DNA of 64,000 nucleotides, taken from Carideicomes alvinocaridis. GTDB lineage: Bacteria > Pseudomonadota > Alphaproteobacteria > Rhodobacterales > Rhodobacteraceae. The position numbers were made by a program, and so were the translations under genes. Below the pieces are notes generated by a model, which was not told the origin of the DNA, ran no database searches, and saw only the letters and a program-made list of their open reading frames with translations. Positions 34,297-42,529 of the stretch are shown here, one piece after another (positions within the stretch are counted from its first letter, which is position 1; the number at the start of each line of letters is the position of its first letter). The stretch is taken from NCBI GenBank assembly GCA_005473895.2, contig SRJI02000019.1:1-64000 (forward strand). The letters run 5' to 3'.

Positions 34297-35150
34297 GTCA
34301 GTCTCTCCTTCTGTCTCGCTGCGGGGGCCACCGCCTCCAGCGCCTTGGTCAGGGCGCGGGCAAAGGCCCCGGGGGTTTCCATGTGCAGCGCGTGGCCGGT
34401 CTCCGGCAATTCCGTGATCTCGACCCCGCCGAGCGCCGCGGCGGCGCGTTCCGACTGGGCCCTCGGGGTCACCACGTCCCCCGCACCCCAGAGGATGCTT
34501 GCGGGGGCGATGACGCGCGCGAGGCTCTGTTCCAGTTGGCCCGAGGCCAGCATCCGCACCGCCTGCCCGTAGCCGGGCATGGTCACGGCGGCCATGGCGT
34601 CCACCACGGCGGCGCGCGCCTCGGGGCGGTCGTCCGGCCGGGCCAGCAGCCGCGGGCCGCGGGCCTCGGCAAAGGCGCGGGCGCCTTGCGTCTCGAGGTC
34701 TTCAATCCGTTTCGCGGCGGCGTCGGACAGTTGGCCCGGTTCCGCCCCGTGCCCGCAGGCGCAGGCCGCCAGCACCAGCCGCCCCACCCGCTCGGGGTGA
34801 TCGGCGGCGAAGCGCGCGGCGATCAGGGTGCCCAGCGAATGGCCCAGCAGGTCCACCTGCTCCAGCCCGAGGGCATCGAGGAAGCGGGCGAGCGCGGCGG
34901 CATAATCCGCCTCAACCGGCCAGTCCATCGGGAGCGGGTCCGAGCCGCCGTAGCCCGGCGCATTCCAGGCAATCACGTCGCGGTCCGCGGGCAGGCCGTC
35001 CAGCATGGGCCGGAAGCTGTCCGCGCGCGAGCCGATGCCGTGCAGGCAGACCAGCGGCAGGCCCGGGCCGGTCCCCGCGTCACTCCCCGGGCGCCGCCAA
35101 TAGGCGATGCCCGAGAGGGTGCCGGTGGTTATGTCGGCGGCGGCGGTCAT
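34293..35150 (-). CDS. Alpha/beta hydrolase, candidate meta-cleavage-product hydrolase
   Basis: 285 residues starting MTAAADITTGTLSGIAY at 35150 (ATGA overlap with the permease stop). Oxyanion motif CLHGIGSRADSF, nucleophile GHSLGTLIA, acid WGAGDVVTP, and His in ETGHALHME. The architecture matches C-C bond hydrolases of meta-cleavage pathways (BphD/MhpC) and related esterases. Coupling to the extradiol dioxygenase gene supports a C-C hydrolase role; an esterase acting on an imported ester is the alternative. Confidence 0.88.
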   Translation of the reverse strand: MTAAADITTGTLSGIAYWRRPGSDAGTGPGLPLVCLHGIGSRADSFRPMLDGLPADRDVIAWNAPGYGGSDPLPMDWPVEADYAAALARFLDALGLEQVDLLGHSLGTLIAARFAADHPERVGRLVLAACACGHGAEPGQLSDAAAKRIEDLETQGARAFAEARGPRLLARPDDRPEARAAVVDAMAAVTMPGYGQAVRMLASGQLEQSLARVIAPASILWGAGDVVTPRAQSERAAAALGGVEITELPETGHALHMETPGAFARALTKALEAVAPAARQKERLT

Positions 35151-36022
35151 CAATGCTCCTCGCGCACCAGGTAGTGCAGGACCCGCTTCTCGGCGGCCGC
35201 GACCGCGAAGTAGAGCAGGATGCCGATGACGGTCAGCAGGATGATGGCGTTGAACACCATGGCGGTGTTGGCCTGCCCCTCGCCATAGGTGATGAGGAAG
35301 CCGAGGCCCGTGTTGCCGCCCACCAGCTCGCCCACGGTGACGCCGATCACCGCCAGCGTGGCGCCGATGCGCAGCCCGGCGAAGAGGTTGGGCAGCGAGG
35401 ACGGCACCTCGATCTTGCGGAAGATCGTCAGGCGGCTCATCGAGTAGACCCGCGCGAGGTTCACCAGGTCGCGGTCCACGGTCTTCATGCTTTGCAGCAC
35501 GTTGACGAGGATCGGGAAGAAGACGACCAGAACGGTGACCAGCAGCTTCGGAATGGAGTTGTAGCCAAACCACATGATGAAGAGCGGCGCGAAGGCCACC
35601 TTGGGCGCGATCTGCAGGCCCAGGATGTAGGGCGACAGCACCCGCTCCCAGAGCTTGGACAGGCCCAGCAGGTAGCCCGAAGCGGCGCCCAGCAGCCCGC
35701 CCAGGACAAAGCCGATGACCGAGGCGATCAGGGTGGAGCCGAAGTGGTAGAGAAGGTTGTCGCGCTGCCACATCCGCCCGAACTCCGCCATGCAGTCGGA
35801 GAAGGTGGGGATGATGTAGCGCGGCACGTCGAGGGCGGGCGGCAGGAATTCCCATGCCGCCAGCACCACCACCCCCACGGCGAGGATCGCCGCGATCTCG
35901 GTGGCGGAGCCCATGGCAGACAGCGCTCCGCGCATTGGATTGGCCATCTTTCCGCCTTTCCCCGTGGCGCCGGAGGAAGCCTCCGGCGCGCCTGCTTGGA
36001 TTTGAGTGCTCGTGTCGGCCAT
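35150..36022 (-). CDS. NitT/TauT-type ABC transporter permease (SsuC/TauC-like)
   Basis: 290-residue inner-membrane permease. About 40 cytoplasmic residues precede the first helix (AAILAVGVVVLAAWEFLPP). The BPD_transp_1 ATPase-contact region VNLARVYSMSRLTIFRKIEVPSSLPNLFAGLR-like block is clear and several helices follow. It lies 21 bases after the binding-protein gene and overlaps the hydrolase. Together with the next two genes it makes a complete importer at the front of the catabolic operon. Confidence 0.93.
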   Translation of the reverse strand: MADTSTQIQAGAPEASSGATGKGGKMANPMRGALSAMGSATEIAAILAVGVVVLAAWEFLPPALDVPRYIIPTFSDCMAEFGRMWQRDNLLYHFGSTLIASVIGFVLGGLLGAASGYLLGLSKLWERVLSPYILGLQIAPKVAFAPLFIMWFGYNSIPKLLVTVLVVFFPILVNVLQSMKTVDRDLVNLARVYSMSRLTIFRKIEVPSSLPNLFAGLRIGATLAVIGVTVGELVGGNTGLGFLITYGEGQANTAMVFNAIILLTVIGILLYFAVAAAEKRVLHYLVREEH

Positions 36023-36043
36023 GGGTGCCTCTCTCGCTATGGA

Positions 36044-37036
36044 TTACTCGGCCGGGGCCGCGAAATCGTTGCTGTAGTAGTCCTCGACCGGGAGTTCCTC
36101 GGTCACGATGTCGGCTTCCTTGTAGAAGTCGGCCACAGCCTGCATCCGCTCGGGATCGATCATGCCCAGCTTGGCCATGTCGGGGGTGGCGTAGACGAGG
36201 TCGGTGTAGCGCTTCATCACGTCTTCGAGCATGGCGGACTTGCCCTCGAATTGCGGGATCTCGGTGGCCAGAAGCTCGGCCGACCCCGCCGGATCCTCCA
36301 TCACGTCGCGCATGCCCTTCAGCGTCGCCTGCACGAAGCCGCGGACCACCTCGGGACGCTCCTCGATGATGTCGTCGGAGGCGAGGATCGCCTGCGCCAT
36401 GGCCGGGAACAGGTCGTTGATCGGCACCACGGTGACCGGCACGCCTGCGCCTTCGATGGCAGCGGCCCAGTCCGGCGTGCCCGAGATCGCGTCGAGATCG
36501 CCCGAGATCATCAGCTGCACCATGCCGCCGGGGCCCACGGCCTGCACGTTCAGGTCGTCGTCGGTCATGTCCTGCGAGGCCAGCGCGGCCAGAAGGTTGT
36601 AATAGGTGGTATCCTGGTAGGCCATGACGCCCACGTCCTTGCCGGCCAGGCCCTTGACGTCCTTGGCGCCGCTGTCGTCACGGATGACGAGCTGGGTCAG
36701 CGCCTTGCCGCCGAGAACCGCGACCGCTTTGACCGGCAGGCCGTTGGGGCGCACGATGATCGGCGTGTCGCCGATGCCGCCGCCCAGATCGGCATTGCCC
36801 ACCGCGACCTGCTTCGCCACGTCGGCGCCGCCCTTGCCCACGGACCAGGTGACCTCGAGCCCGGCATCTTCATAATAGCCCTTGGCACGGGCGACCTGGA
36901 ACGGGGTGAAGGCCGGCAGGAAATCCGGCGCCGGGAACAGGTAGCTCACCTTTTCCTGGGCGAAGCCCGTGGCCGGAACGGTGGCCAGCGCCGCCGTGGC
37001 CGCGATGGCCGCCGCTTTGACAAATCCGAAACGCAT
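36044..37036 (-). CDS. NMT1/THI5-like ABC transporter substrate-binding protein
   Basis: 330 residues from the start at 37036 (MRFGFVKAAAIAATAALA), giving a clean signal peptide ending in TGFAQ. The longer frame overlaps the ATPase gene and has no signal. The NMT1 fold is recognised by KVSYLFPAPDFLPAFTPFQVARAKGYYEDAGLEV and the GGIGDTPIIVR and GKDVGVMAYQDTTYYNLLA blocks. Homologues bind taurine, alkanesulfonates, nitrate, aromatic acids or pyrimidine precursors. Given the ring-cleavage enzymes downstream, an aromatic or heteroaromatic ligand is the best guess. Confidence 0.92.
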   Translation of the reverse strand: MRFGFVKAAAIAATAALATVPATGFAQEKVSYLFPAPDFLPAFTPFQVARAKGYYEDAGLEVTWSVGKGGADVAKQVAVGNADLGGGIGDTPIIVRPNGLPVKAVAVLGGKALTQLVIRDDSGAKDVKGLAGKDVGVMAYQDTTYYNLLAALASQDMTDDDLNVQAVGPGGMVQLMISGDLDAISGTPDWAAAIEGAGVPVTVVPINDLFPAMAQAILASDDIIEERPEVVRGFVQATLKGMRDVMEDPAGSAELLATEIPQFEGKSAMLEDVMKRYTDLVYATPDMAKLGMIDPERMQAVADFYKEADIVTEELPVEDYYSNDFAAPAE

Positions 37037-37064
37037 ATAGTCTCTCCTGTTGATCTGGCCCTTG

Positions 37065-37841
37065 TCAGGCCGCTTCGTTTTCAAGATGCAGAGTGTCGAA
37101 GAGCCGTTTGACATAGACCCCCGCCTCCGGTTCCAGCGAGCGCGCCAGCGGGTCGGTCCGGTTGGCCAGCTCGATCGGGAAATCGTCCACCACGGTGCCG
37201 GGCCGCCCCGACATGACCACCACGCGGTCGGCCATGATCACCGCCTCGTTCAGGTCGTGGGTGATCAGCACGCAGGTCACCCCGGCCTCCGCGATGGTGC
37301 GGGCGAAGTGGCGCTGCAGCACCAGCTTGGTCTGCGCGTCGAGCGCCGAGAACGGCTCGTCCAGCAGGATGATGTCGGGCTCGATCACCAGCGTGCGGGC
37401 CAGCGCCGCGCGCTGCCGCATCCCGCCCGACAGCTGGTGTGGGTAATGCTCGGCGAACTCGGCCAGCTTCATGCGCTCCAGCTCGGTCATCGCCCGTTCG
37501 CGGCGCTCGGCGCGCGACATCTTCTTTTCCTCGAGCCCGAATTCCACGTTCTTCACGATCGAGCGCCAGGGCAGCAGCAGGTCTTTTTGCAGCATGAAGC
37601 CCACTTCGGGCCGGGTGCCGTGCACCTCCTCGCCCTCAATCAGCACGCGGCCGGAGGTCGGCGCGTAAAGGCCCGAGACCATGTTGAGGATCGTCGATTT
37701 GCCGCAGCCCGAGGGGCCAACCACCGCCACCAGCTCACCCGCGGCGACGTTGAAGCTCATGTCCTGCACCGCGGTGATCGTGTTGCCGACCTTGTCGGTG
37801 AAGACCTTGGTGATCTGGCTCAGTTCAAGACTGGAGGTCAT
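37065..37841 (-). CDS. NitT/TauT-type ABC transporter ATPase (SsuB/TauB-like)
   Basis: 258 residues. Walker A GPSGCGKST, Q-loop FMLQKDLLLPWRS typical of the nitrate/taurine group, signature LSGGMRQRAALAR, Walker B ILLDEPFSALD, H-loop LITHDLNEA. It is first of the three transporter genes, about 58 bases after the pentapeptide-like gene and 28 bases before the binding-protein start. Confidence 0.95.
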   Translation of the reverse strand: MTSSLELSQITKVFTDKVGNTITAVQDMSFNVAAGELVAVVGPSGCGKSTILNMVSGLYAPTSGRVLIEGEEVHGTRPEVGFMLQKDLLLPWRSIVKNVEFGLEEKKMSRAERRERAMTELERMKLAEFAEHYPHQLSGGMRQRAALARTLVIEPDIILLDEPFSALDAQTKLVLQRHFARTIAEAGVTCVLITHDLNEAVIMADRVVVMSGRPGTVVDDFPIELANRTDPLARSLEPEAGVYVKRLFDTLHLENEAA

Positions 37842-37899
37842 GGTCTGCGTCTCCTTTTCCCGTTCGAGGCGCGCGGCGCCCGATTTCTAGCCCGGCGCG

Positions 37900-38538
37900 T
37901 CAGCTCCAGAGATAGCCGTACATGCGCAGCTGCGAGATCAGCCGCGACACCGAGGCGCCCGCCTGACCGGCGGCGAAGCGCGCGTTGCGCAGCCATGTCC
38001 GCCCGTGGATTTCCATGCCGGTGGCGGTCACCCGCGAGCCGAACTCGGCCCCGTCCGCCCAGAACCCGCCAAAGGCATCGGTCCCTTCCAGCGTCACCGG
38101 CCCGTCGAACCGGGTCCCGGCGCAGGAGAGCGAGCCCAGCACCTGCATCGCGTCGAGAAAGGCGGTGCCGCCCAGCTCGGCCCGGTCCAGCACCAGCGCG
38201 CCCCAGAGCTCGGCCTTGGACAGCGTCAGGTCGCCCGCCAGCCGCGCCCCGTCGAGCCGCAGGTCCACGCCAAACAGCGCCCCCTCGGCCGAGAGCCCGG
38301 CCTCGAAGCGGCAGTCGCGGAACCAGCTCAGCCCCCGCGTCTGCGCATTGTCGAGCGTCACCGGCGCCTCGAAACGGCTGCCGGACAGGTCGAACCCGCT
38401 CAATTCCCGCCCCGACAGGTCCACCGCCCCGGTCACGCGACGGTGACGCAGGTCGGCGGCCTCCTTCGGCGCGAAGGGCGCGGTGACGATGGCCACCAGC
38501 TCTTCGGCCGCGAGGGGGGTGAGAGCGGTCTCCGTCAT
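37900..38538 (-). CDS. Pentapeptide-repeat-like beta-helix protein
   Basis: 212 residues. After an unrelated 30-residue N-terminus, the chain reads as imperfect five-residue repeats of the A(D/N)LXX/AxFxx kind (AVDLSGRELSGFDLSG, GVDLRLDGARLAGDLTLSKAEL-type pattern), which form a right-handed quadrilateral beta-helix. No catalytic motif is seen. Its ATG overlaps the Rieske oxygenase stop (ATGA), so it is produced with that enzyme. Function unknown: a scaffold or interaction role for the oxygenase is one possibility. Confidence 0.7.
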   Translation of the reverse strand: MTETALTPLAAEELVAIVTAPFAPKEAADLRHRRVTGAVDLSGRELSGFDLSGSRFEAPVTLDNAQTRGLSWFRDCRFEAGLSAEGALFGVDLRLDGARLAGDLTLSKAELWGALVLDRAELGGTAFLDAMQVLGSLSCAGTRFDGPVTLEGTDAFGGFWADGAEFGSRVTATGMEIHGRTWLRNARFAAGQAGASVSRLISQLRMYGYLWS

Positions 38539-39593
38539 CAGGCGCTCTGCGCCCCGGCGGTTTCCTGTGCGTCGAGCGCCTTGAAATGCTCCTTGGCGCG
38601 GCGCACCAGCATCTGCCGCAGGCGGCTCACGCCGATGTCGTGCTGATAGAGCATCTCGCGGCGCCGGGCGTCCTCGGGGATCGATTCCAGCATCCGGCGG
38701 TCCTGCTCCAGCACGTGCCAGTGCCGGTCCTCGAGGAAGGCACGGTAGAGGAAGCGCCAGCTTTCCGCGGCCAGCCCCTGCACTTCGCGGCAGCGCCAGA
38801 AGAAGGAGTAATGCGTGTGCTCGTCCACCGGGGTGGCAAAGCCGATGATGCGGAAGGGACCGCCCGGGCCCGCGCCGTCCGGGTAGGGAATGTCGAGACG
38901 GAAGAACAGCGTGCCCTCGTCCATGACCACCTCGGTCCAGTCGAAGTTGACGCCCTTCTGGTTCACCCGCTCGATCTGGAAGCCCTTGTCCTTGCGGTCG
39001 AGCTTCATCGTGTCCTGCTTGGAGCCATAGGCCAGCGTGAAGCTGTCGGCATGCAGATAGCTCGCGTGCATCGGGTCGGCCGCGTTGTCGAGGCTGAATC
39101 GATAGGAGCAATCCCAGTAGGTCATGCAGGGGAAGACTTCCCATTCGCCGTTGGTGAATTCCACCGGCGGCACGAATTCCGGCGCCTCGGGCCGGTCGGC
39201 CGAGGGCAGGTAGATGAAGACCGCCCCGCCCGCCTCGGCGCATTCGTAGTAGGTCAGCGCCTTGCGGCCCTCGAGCGCGCAATCGGGCATGGCCGGCACG
39301 CGCACAACGGTGCCCTCGCCGTCCACGGTCACGCCGTGATAGCCGCAGGCAAGGTTGCCGTCCTGCACGTGGCCGAGGCTCAGCTTGGCGCCGCGGTGGG
39401 GGCAGAAATCCTCCACGCAGCGCACCTTGTCCGCGCCGTCGCGCCACAGAACGAGGTTCTCGCCGGCGATCTTGCGCGCCAGCGGTTTCCCGGTCTTGAT
39501 CTGCACGGAGGTGGCGACGGGCAGCCAGAAGCCGCGGACACCCTGGCTGATGTAGTCGTCGACGCGGTCACGGCCTTTTGCGGTGGCTTCCAT
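38538..39593 (-). CDS. Rieske non-heme iron aromatic-ring oxygenase, alpha subunit
   Basis: 351 residues. Rieske [2Fe-2S] ligands: C64 and H66 (CPHRGA), C83 and H86 (CGYHG). Mononuclear iron His ligands: H176 and H181 (DPMHASYLH), with bridging D169 or D173. The C-terminal third has few family landmarks. The length fits the phthalate-dioxygenase/VanA-like (single-subunit) class; no beta subunit is encoded nearby. The required reductase is not adjacent, but the operon ends in an FprA-type reductase and flavodoxin. It is the first enzyme gene of the operon; the aromatic substrate is unknown. Confidence 0.92.
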   Translation of the reverse strand: MEATAKGRDRVDDYISQGVRGFWLPVATSVQIKTGKPLARKIAGENLVLWRDGADKVRCVEDFCPHRGAKLSLGHVQDGNLACGYHGVTVDGEGTVVRVPAMPDCALEGRKALTYYECAEAGGAVFIYLPSADRPEAPEFVPPVEFTNGEWEVFPCMTYWDCSYRFSLDNAADPMHASYLHADSFTLAYGSKQDTMKLDRKDKGFQIERVNQKGVNFDWTEVVMDEGTLFFRLDIPYPDGAGPGGPFRIIGFATPVDEHTHYSFFWRCREVQGLAAESWRFLYRAFLEDRHWHVLEQDRRMLESIPEDARRREMLYQHDIGVSRLRQMLVRRAKEHFKALDAQETAGAQSA

Positions 39594-39607
39594 GTCTCTT
39601 ACTCCTC

Positions 39608-39871
39608 TCAGGCGCCGATGCCGTGTTCGGCATGGGCCGCGTCATGCGACGCGTTGATGGCTTTGAGCTCGGCCTCGAAGACCTCGAGCGTCCATTCACC
39701 GCTTTCACCCGAGGGGCGCGGCGCTTTGCGTTCGTTCAGCGCCTCCACCACCTTGGCGAAATCATGGGTGCCGGTCTCGTAGATACGCTCCAGCGTATCG
39801 GCAAAGCTGCGCTCCGCCTCCGTCAGGTCGCGCCCCCTGGACTGGTTCTTCAGGGCTGGGTCTTGGATCAT
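39608..39871 (-). CDS. Small conserved protein heading the Rieske operon
   Basis: 87 residues from ATG 39871, which has a GGGAG SD eight bases ahead; an earlier ATG at 39934 lies in the AT-rich promoter patch and was rejected. The sequence is soluble and alpha-helical (LTEAERSFADTLERIYETGTHDFAKVVEALNERKAP), compatible with a small helix-turn-helix-like fold. I do not recognise a named family with certainty. It lies 14 bases before the Rieske gene and is the first gene of the 15-gene run, so it may be a regulator or an oxygenase accessory protein. Confidence 0.6.
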   Translation of the reverse strand: MIQDPALKNQSRGRDLTEAERSFADTLERIYETGTHDFAKVVEALNERKAPRPSGESGEWTLEVFEAELKAINASHDAAHAEHGIGA

Positions 39872-39901
39872 CCCGCTATCTCCCGGTTCTCTGCGTCGCG
39901 C

Positions 39902-39924
39902 GTTCAATTGTGAACGTATAGTTC
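39902..39924. promoter_or_regulatory. Three GTTCA half-sites in a divergent promoter region
   Basis: GTTCA-attg-TGAAC-gtata-GTTC: alternating half-sites in the AT-rich 140-base gap between the divergent Rieske operon and the 40-kb Rid/IclR group. The layout (palindrome plus a third half-site) fits an IclR-type dimer-of-dimers operator; the IclR gene at 40790 is the obvious candidate. Binding is inferred. Confidence 0.5.
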
Positions 39925-40011
39925 TTATTTGCAATAATGCTGATTCTGACTACAGTGATCAAGTCATTTCGGTGAAACCGAAGAACCCGACCACCGCGGA
40001 GGCCTGTATAA

Positions 40012-40341
40012 ATGAGCGACAAGATCATGCTCACCGTTTTCCTCAGACATGACCAGTCACAGAATCTGGAACAGATTCAGGATCATCTTGCCGACCAGGA
40101 ATGGTGGACCGGATTTCCGCCGGAAGGCGCCGAGATCCTCAGCTGGAACGTGGTCATGGGGATCGGCCAGGTGGTGACCCTCCGGATGCCGCCCGAGCTC
40201 CTGCCCAAGGTGAACGTCGAGCTGGAGCGCCGGGCCTGGGGCGTCTTCTCCACCGATTTCTACCCGACCTATGATTTCCTTCCCGTGCGCGAGCGCCTCA
40301 CCCGGGAATGGCAGGAGAAGAAGGAGCAGGCCGATGGCTGA
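40012..40341 (+). CDS. Conserved hypothetical protein, co-transcribed with a Rid protein
   Basis: 109 residues, start ATG 40012 with GGAGG nine bases ahead. It begins MLTVFLRHDQSQNLEQIQDHL and continues GIGQVVTLRMPPELLPKVNVEL, an alternating beta-alpha pattern resembling small ferredoxin-like alpha/beta-barrel dimers (muconolactone-isomerase-like), but I cannot assign a family. Its last eight bases overlap the Rid gene. It is divergent from the Rieske operon and probably serves the same pathway. Confidence 0.65.
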   Translation: MSDKIMLTVFLRHDQSQNLEQIQDHLADQEWWTGFPPEGAEILSWNVVMGIGQVVTLRMPPELLPKVNVELERRAWGVFSTDFYPTYDFLPVRERLTREWQEKKEQADG

Positions 40342-40717
40342 TCCGCTGCGCGTCGATTCCCCCGATGTCCCCGACGCGGTGCCGGGGCTGTTTTCCAATG
40401 CCGTGGTCTGCGACGGGATCGTCTACATCTCGGGCCAGCATGCCGGCACCCCCGACGGCGTCGTGGGCGAAACCATGTACGACCAGACCCGCGAAGCGCT
40501 GCGCCGGGTCGTGGCGCTGGCCGAGGCGGCGGGCTCTGCCCGCGACCGCATCGTCAAGGTCACCATCTTCGTCACCGACATGAGCCGCAAGGACGAGGTC
40601 GGCCGCGCCCGCAAGGAGGCGTTTGCCGGCGCCCTGCCCGCCGCCACGCTGGTCGAGGTCTCGGGCTTCGTCTCGCCCGATCTCCTGGTCGAGATCGAGG
40701 CGGTGGCGCATATATGA
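40334..40717 (+). CDS. Rid (YjgF/YER057c/UK114) family protein without the deaminase Arg
   Basis: 127 residues from ATG 40334. Rid-fold landmarks: ISGQHAGTPDG, TREALRRVVALAEAAG, VKVTIFVTDM and the C-terminal VEIEAVAH. In RidA enzymes the catalytic Arg is in a PARSCVEV-like context; here the segment is PAATLVEV, so Arg is replaced by Ala104. Imine/enamine deaminase activity is therefore not predicted, and this belongs with the Arg-less Rid subfamilies often found in catabolic clusters. Ring-hydrolysis or intermediate-binding roles are possible. Confidence 0.88.
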   Translation: MADPLRVDSPDVPDAVPGLFSNAVVCDGIVYISGQHAGTPDGVVGETMYDQTREALRRVVALAEAAGSARDRIVKVTIFVTDMSRKDEVGRARKEAFAGALPAATLVEVSGFVSPDLLVEIEAVAHI

Positions 40718-40789
40718 GCCACGCCGCCGCCGGCAAAGCCGCTCGTCGCTGTTGCCACCGCAGCGCGAATGCTTATCAAGGGTCCGGAC

Positions 40790-41620
40790 ATGACATCGAG
40801 TTCGCTTAAACCCATGCCCGAAGATGCCGCGGAAACCACCGCGCCCGCCAAGACCTATGACGTCCCCCCGGTCACCCGGGCGCTGGCGCTGTTGCGCTAC
40901 ATCGCCGCCGGCAACCGGTGCCGCAACATTTCCAAGGCGTCGAACGCCGTGGGGATCAACCGCACGACGCTGATCCGGCTGCTGCACACGCTCGAACGCG
41001 AGCAGATGATCGAGAAGGCGCCCGAGGGCGACGGTTTCGTGCTGGGCTACGGCGTGCTGGAACTGGCCTCGTCGCTCCTGTCGAGCCGCGACATCGTGCG
41101 CACCTCGCGTCCGATCCTGCACCGGCTGACGGTCGAGACCGGGCTTTCCGCGCATCTCGGCGTGCTCTCGGCCACCGACGTGATCGTGCTGGTGCGCGAG
41201 ACGCCCGAGGCGCAGCTCATCTCGAACATCCGCGAAGGCTCGCGCCTGCCGGCCTATGCCACGGTCATGGGGCGGATGATCCTCGCCCACATGCCGCCCG
41301 ACGCGGTGCGCACCGTCTTTGCCGGCTTCACGCTGGAGCCGATCACGCCTCAGACGCCCACCACGCTCGACGCGCTCTTCGAGCAGCTCATCGCGGACAA
41401 GGAGGCGGGCATCGCCTGGTCGGTGGCCTTCTACGAGGAAGGCATCGGCTCCTGCTCGGCGGTGGTGCTGGACCAGAACTCGCTTCCCGTGGGCGCGATC
41501 AGCCTGTCGGGCCCGCAGGCCTATTTCGAGCCGGGCTCCGAGAAGCGCCAGCAGATCGCGGACGGGGTCTGCGAGGCCGCCAAGCGCCTGTCGGCCATGA
41601 TGGGCTATCTGGGCAGCTGA
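40790..41620 (+). CDS. IclR-family transcriptional regulator (probable regulator of the Rieske operon)
   Basis: 276 residues from ATG 40790; an alternative ATG at 40769 lacks a good SD. N-terminal winged helix at about 25-90 (TRALALLRYIAAGNRCRNIS, NRTTLIRLLHTLEREQMIEK) and a C-terminal GAF-like effector domain with SAHLGVLSATDVIVLVRE, ATVMGRMILAHM and GIGSCSAVVLDQ. IclR regulators commonly control aromatic catabolism with the substrate or an intermediate as effector. It follows the Rid gene and is divergent from the 15-gene operon, whose promoter region holds GTTCA half-sites. Confidence 0.9.
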   Translation: MTSSSLKPMPEDAAETTAPAKTYDVPPVTRALALLRYIAAGNRCRNISKASNAVGINRTTLIRLLHTLEREQMIEKAPEGDGFVLGYGVLELASSLLSSRDIVRTSRPILHRLTVETGLSAHLGVLSATDVIVLVRETPEAQLISNIREGSRLPAYATVMGRMILAHMPPDAVRTVFAGFTLEPITPQTPTTLDALFEQLIADKEAGIAWSVAFYEEGIGSCSAVVLDQNSLPVGAISLSGPQAYFEPGSEKRQQIADGVCEAAKRLSAMMGYLGS

Positions 41621-41651
41621 CCGCGGCTAGCGGTGGAAAGGAAGGGTAGTG

Positions 41652-42485
41652 ATGATCCTCGACAGGGCCCGCATCGCGCCGATCCTGGATCTGCTGCGGC
41701 GCGTGGGCGAGGAGGAATTGCTGCCCCGCTTCCGTGCGCAAGTCCCGAACCGGGTGGCGGAAAAGACCTCTGCCTTCGATGTGGTTAGCGAGGCCGACGA
41801 GGCCGCGGAGCGCGTGATCACCGCCGAGCTGGCGGCGCGGTTTCCCGGCGCGCTGCTGGTGGGCGAGGAAAGCTCGGGCAACGACCCGCAGGAGATCGCG
41901 AAGCTGGGCGAGGCCGAGCTTGCTTTTCTCGTGGACCCGATCGACGGCACCAAGAACTTCACCTCGGCGCTGCCGCTCTTCGGCACCATGATCGCCGGCG
42001 TCTCGCGCGGGGAGATCGTGTTCGCCGCGATCCACGATCCGATCTGCGCCGAGACCTCGCTCGCCCTGCGCGGCGAAGGGGCCTGGCTGGCGCGGGCCGG
42101 CGGCAGCGAAACCGCGCTGCAGGTCGCCGCCCCCTCCCCGCCGGAGCGGATGCATGTCGTGGCCGGCACCAATTTCCTGCCGCCGCATCTGCGACCGGTG
42201 GTGCAGGAGAACCTGCCGAAATTCGCCATGAACTTCTGGCTGCGCTGCGCCGCCCATGAATACCGGCTGGCAGCGGCCGGCCATTGCGACCTGCTGGTCT
42301 ACAACAAGCTCATGCCCTGGGACCACGCGGCCGGCTGGCTGCTGCATCGCGAGGCGGGCGGCTATTCGGCGCATTTCGACGGGTCGGCCTATCGGCCCAC
42401 GCATACGACCGGCGGCCTGATCTGCGCCCCCGACCGGGAAAGCTGGATCGCGGCGCGAGACTGCCTGTTCCCCGGCATGGACTGA
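41652..42485 (+). CDS. Inositol monophosphatase-family phosphatase
   Basis: 277 residues. An ATG at 41652 has AAGGAAGG six bases ahead; a GTG directly before it is a possible start. The Mg-dependent phosphatase motifs are intact: GEESSG (metal-binding Glu), VDPIDGTKNFT and the C-terminal MPWDHAAGWLL. The residues around the second motif match the Li-sensitive IMPase/HisN/CysQ superfamily but do not pick a substrate. It runs in the same direction as the IclR gene with a 31-base gap. Confidence 0.9.
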   Translation: MILDRARIAPILDLLRRVGEEELLPRFRAQVPNRVAEKTSAFDVVSEADEAAERVITAELAARFPGALLVGEESSGNDPQEIAKLGEAELAFLVDPIDGTKNFTSALPLFGTMIAGVSRGEIVFAAIHDPICAETSLALRGEGAWLARAGGSETALQVAAPSPPERMHVVAGTNFLPPHLRPVVQENLPKFAMNFWLRCAAHEYRLAAAGHCDLLVYNKLMPWDHAAGWLLHREAGGYSAHFDGSAYRPTHTTGGLICAPDRESWIAARDCLFPGMD

Positions 42486-42529
42486 GCCGGCCCCGCCGGT
42501 CCGAAAGGCACCGGCCGGGCCGCCTTTGC

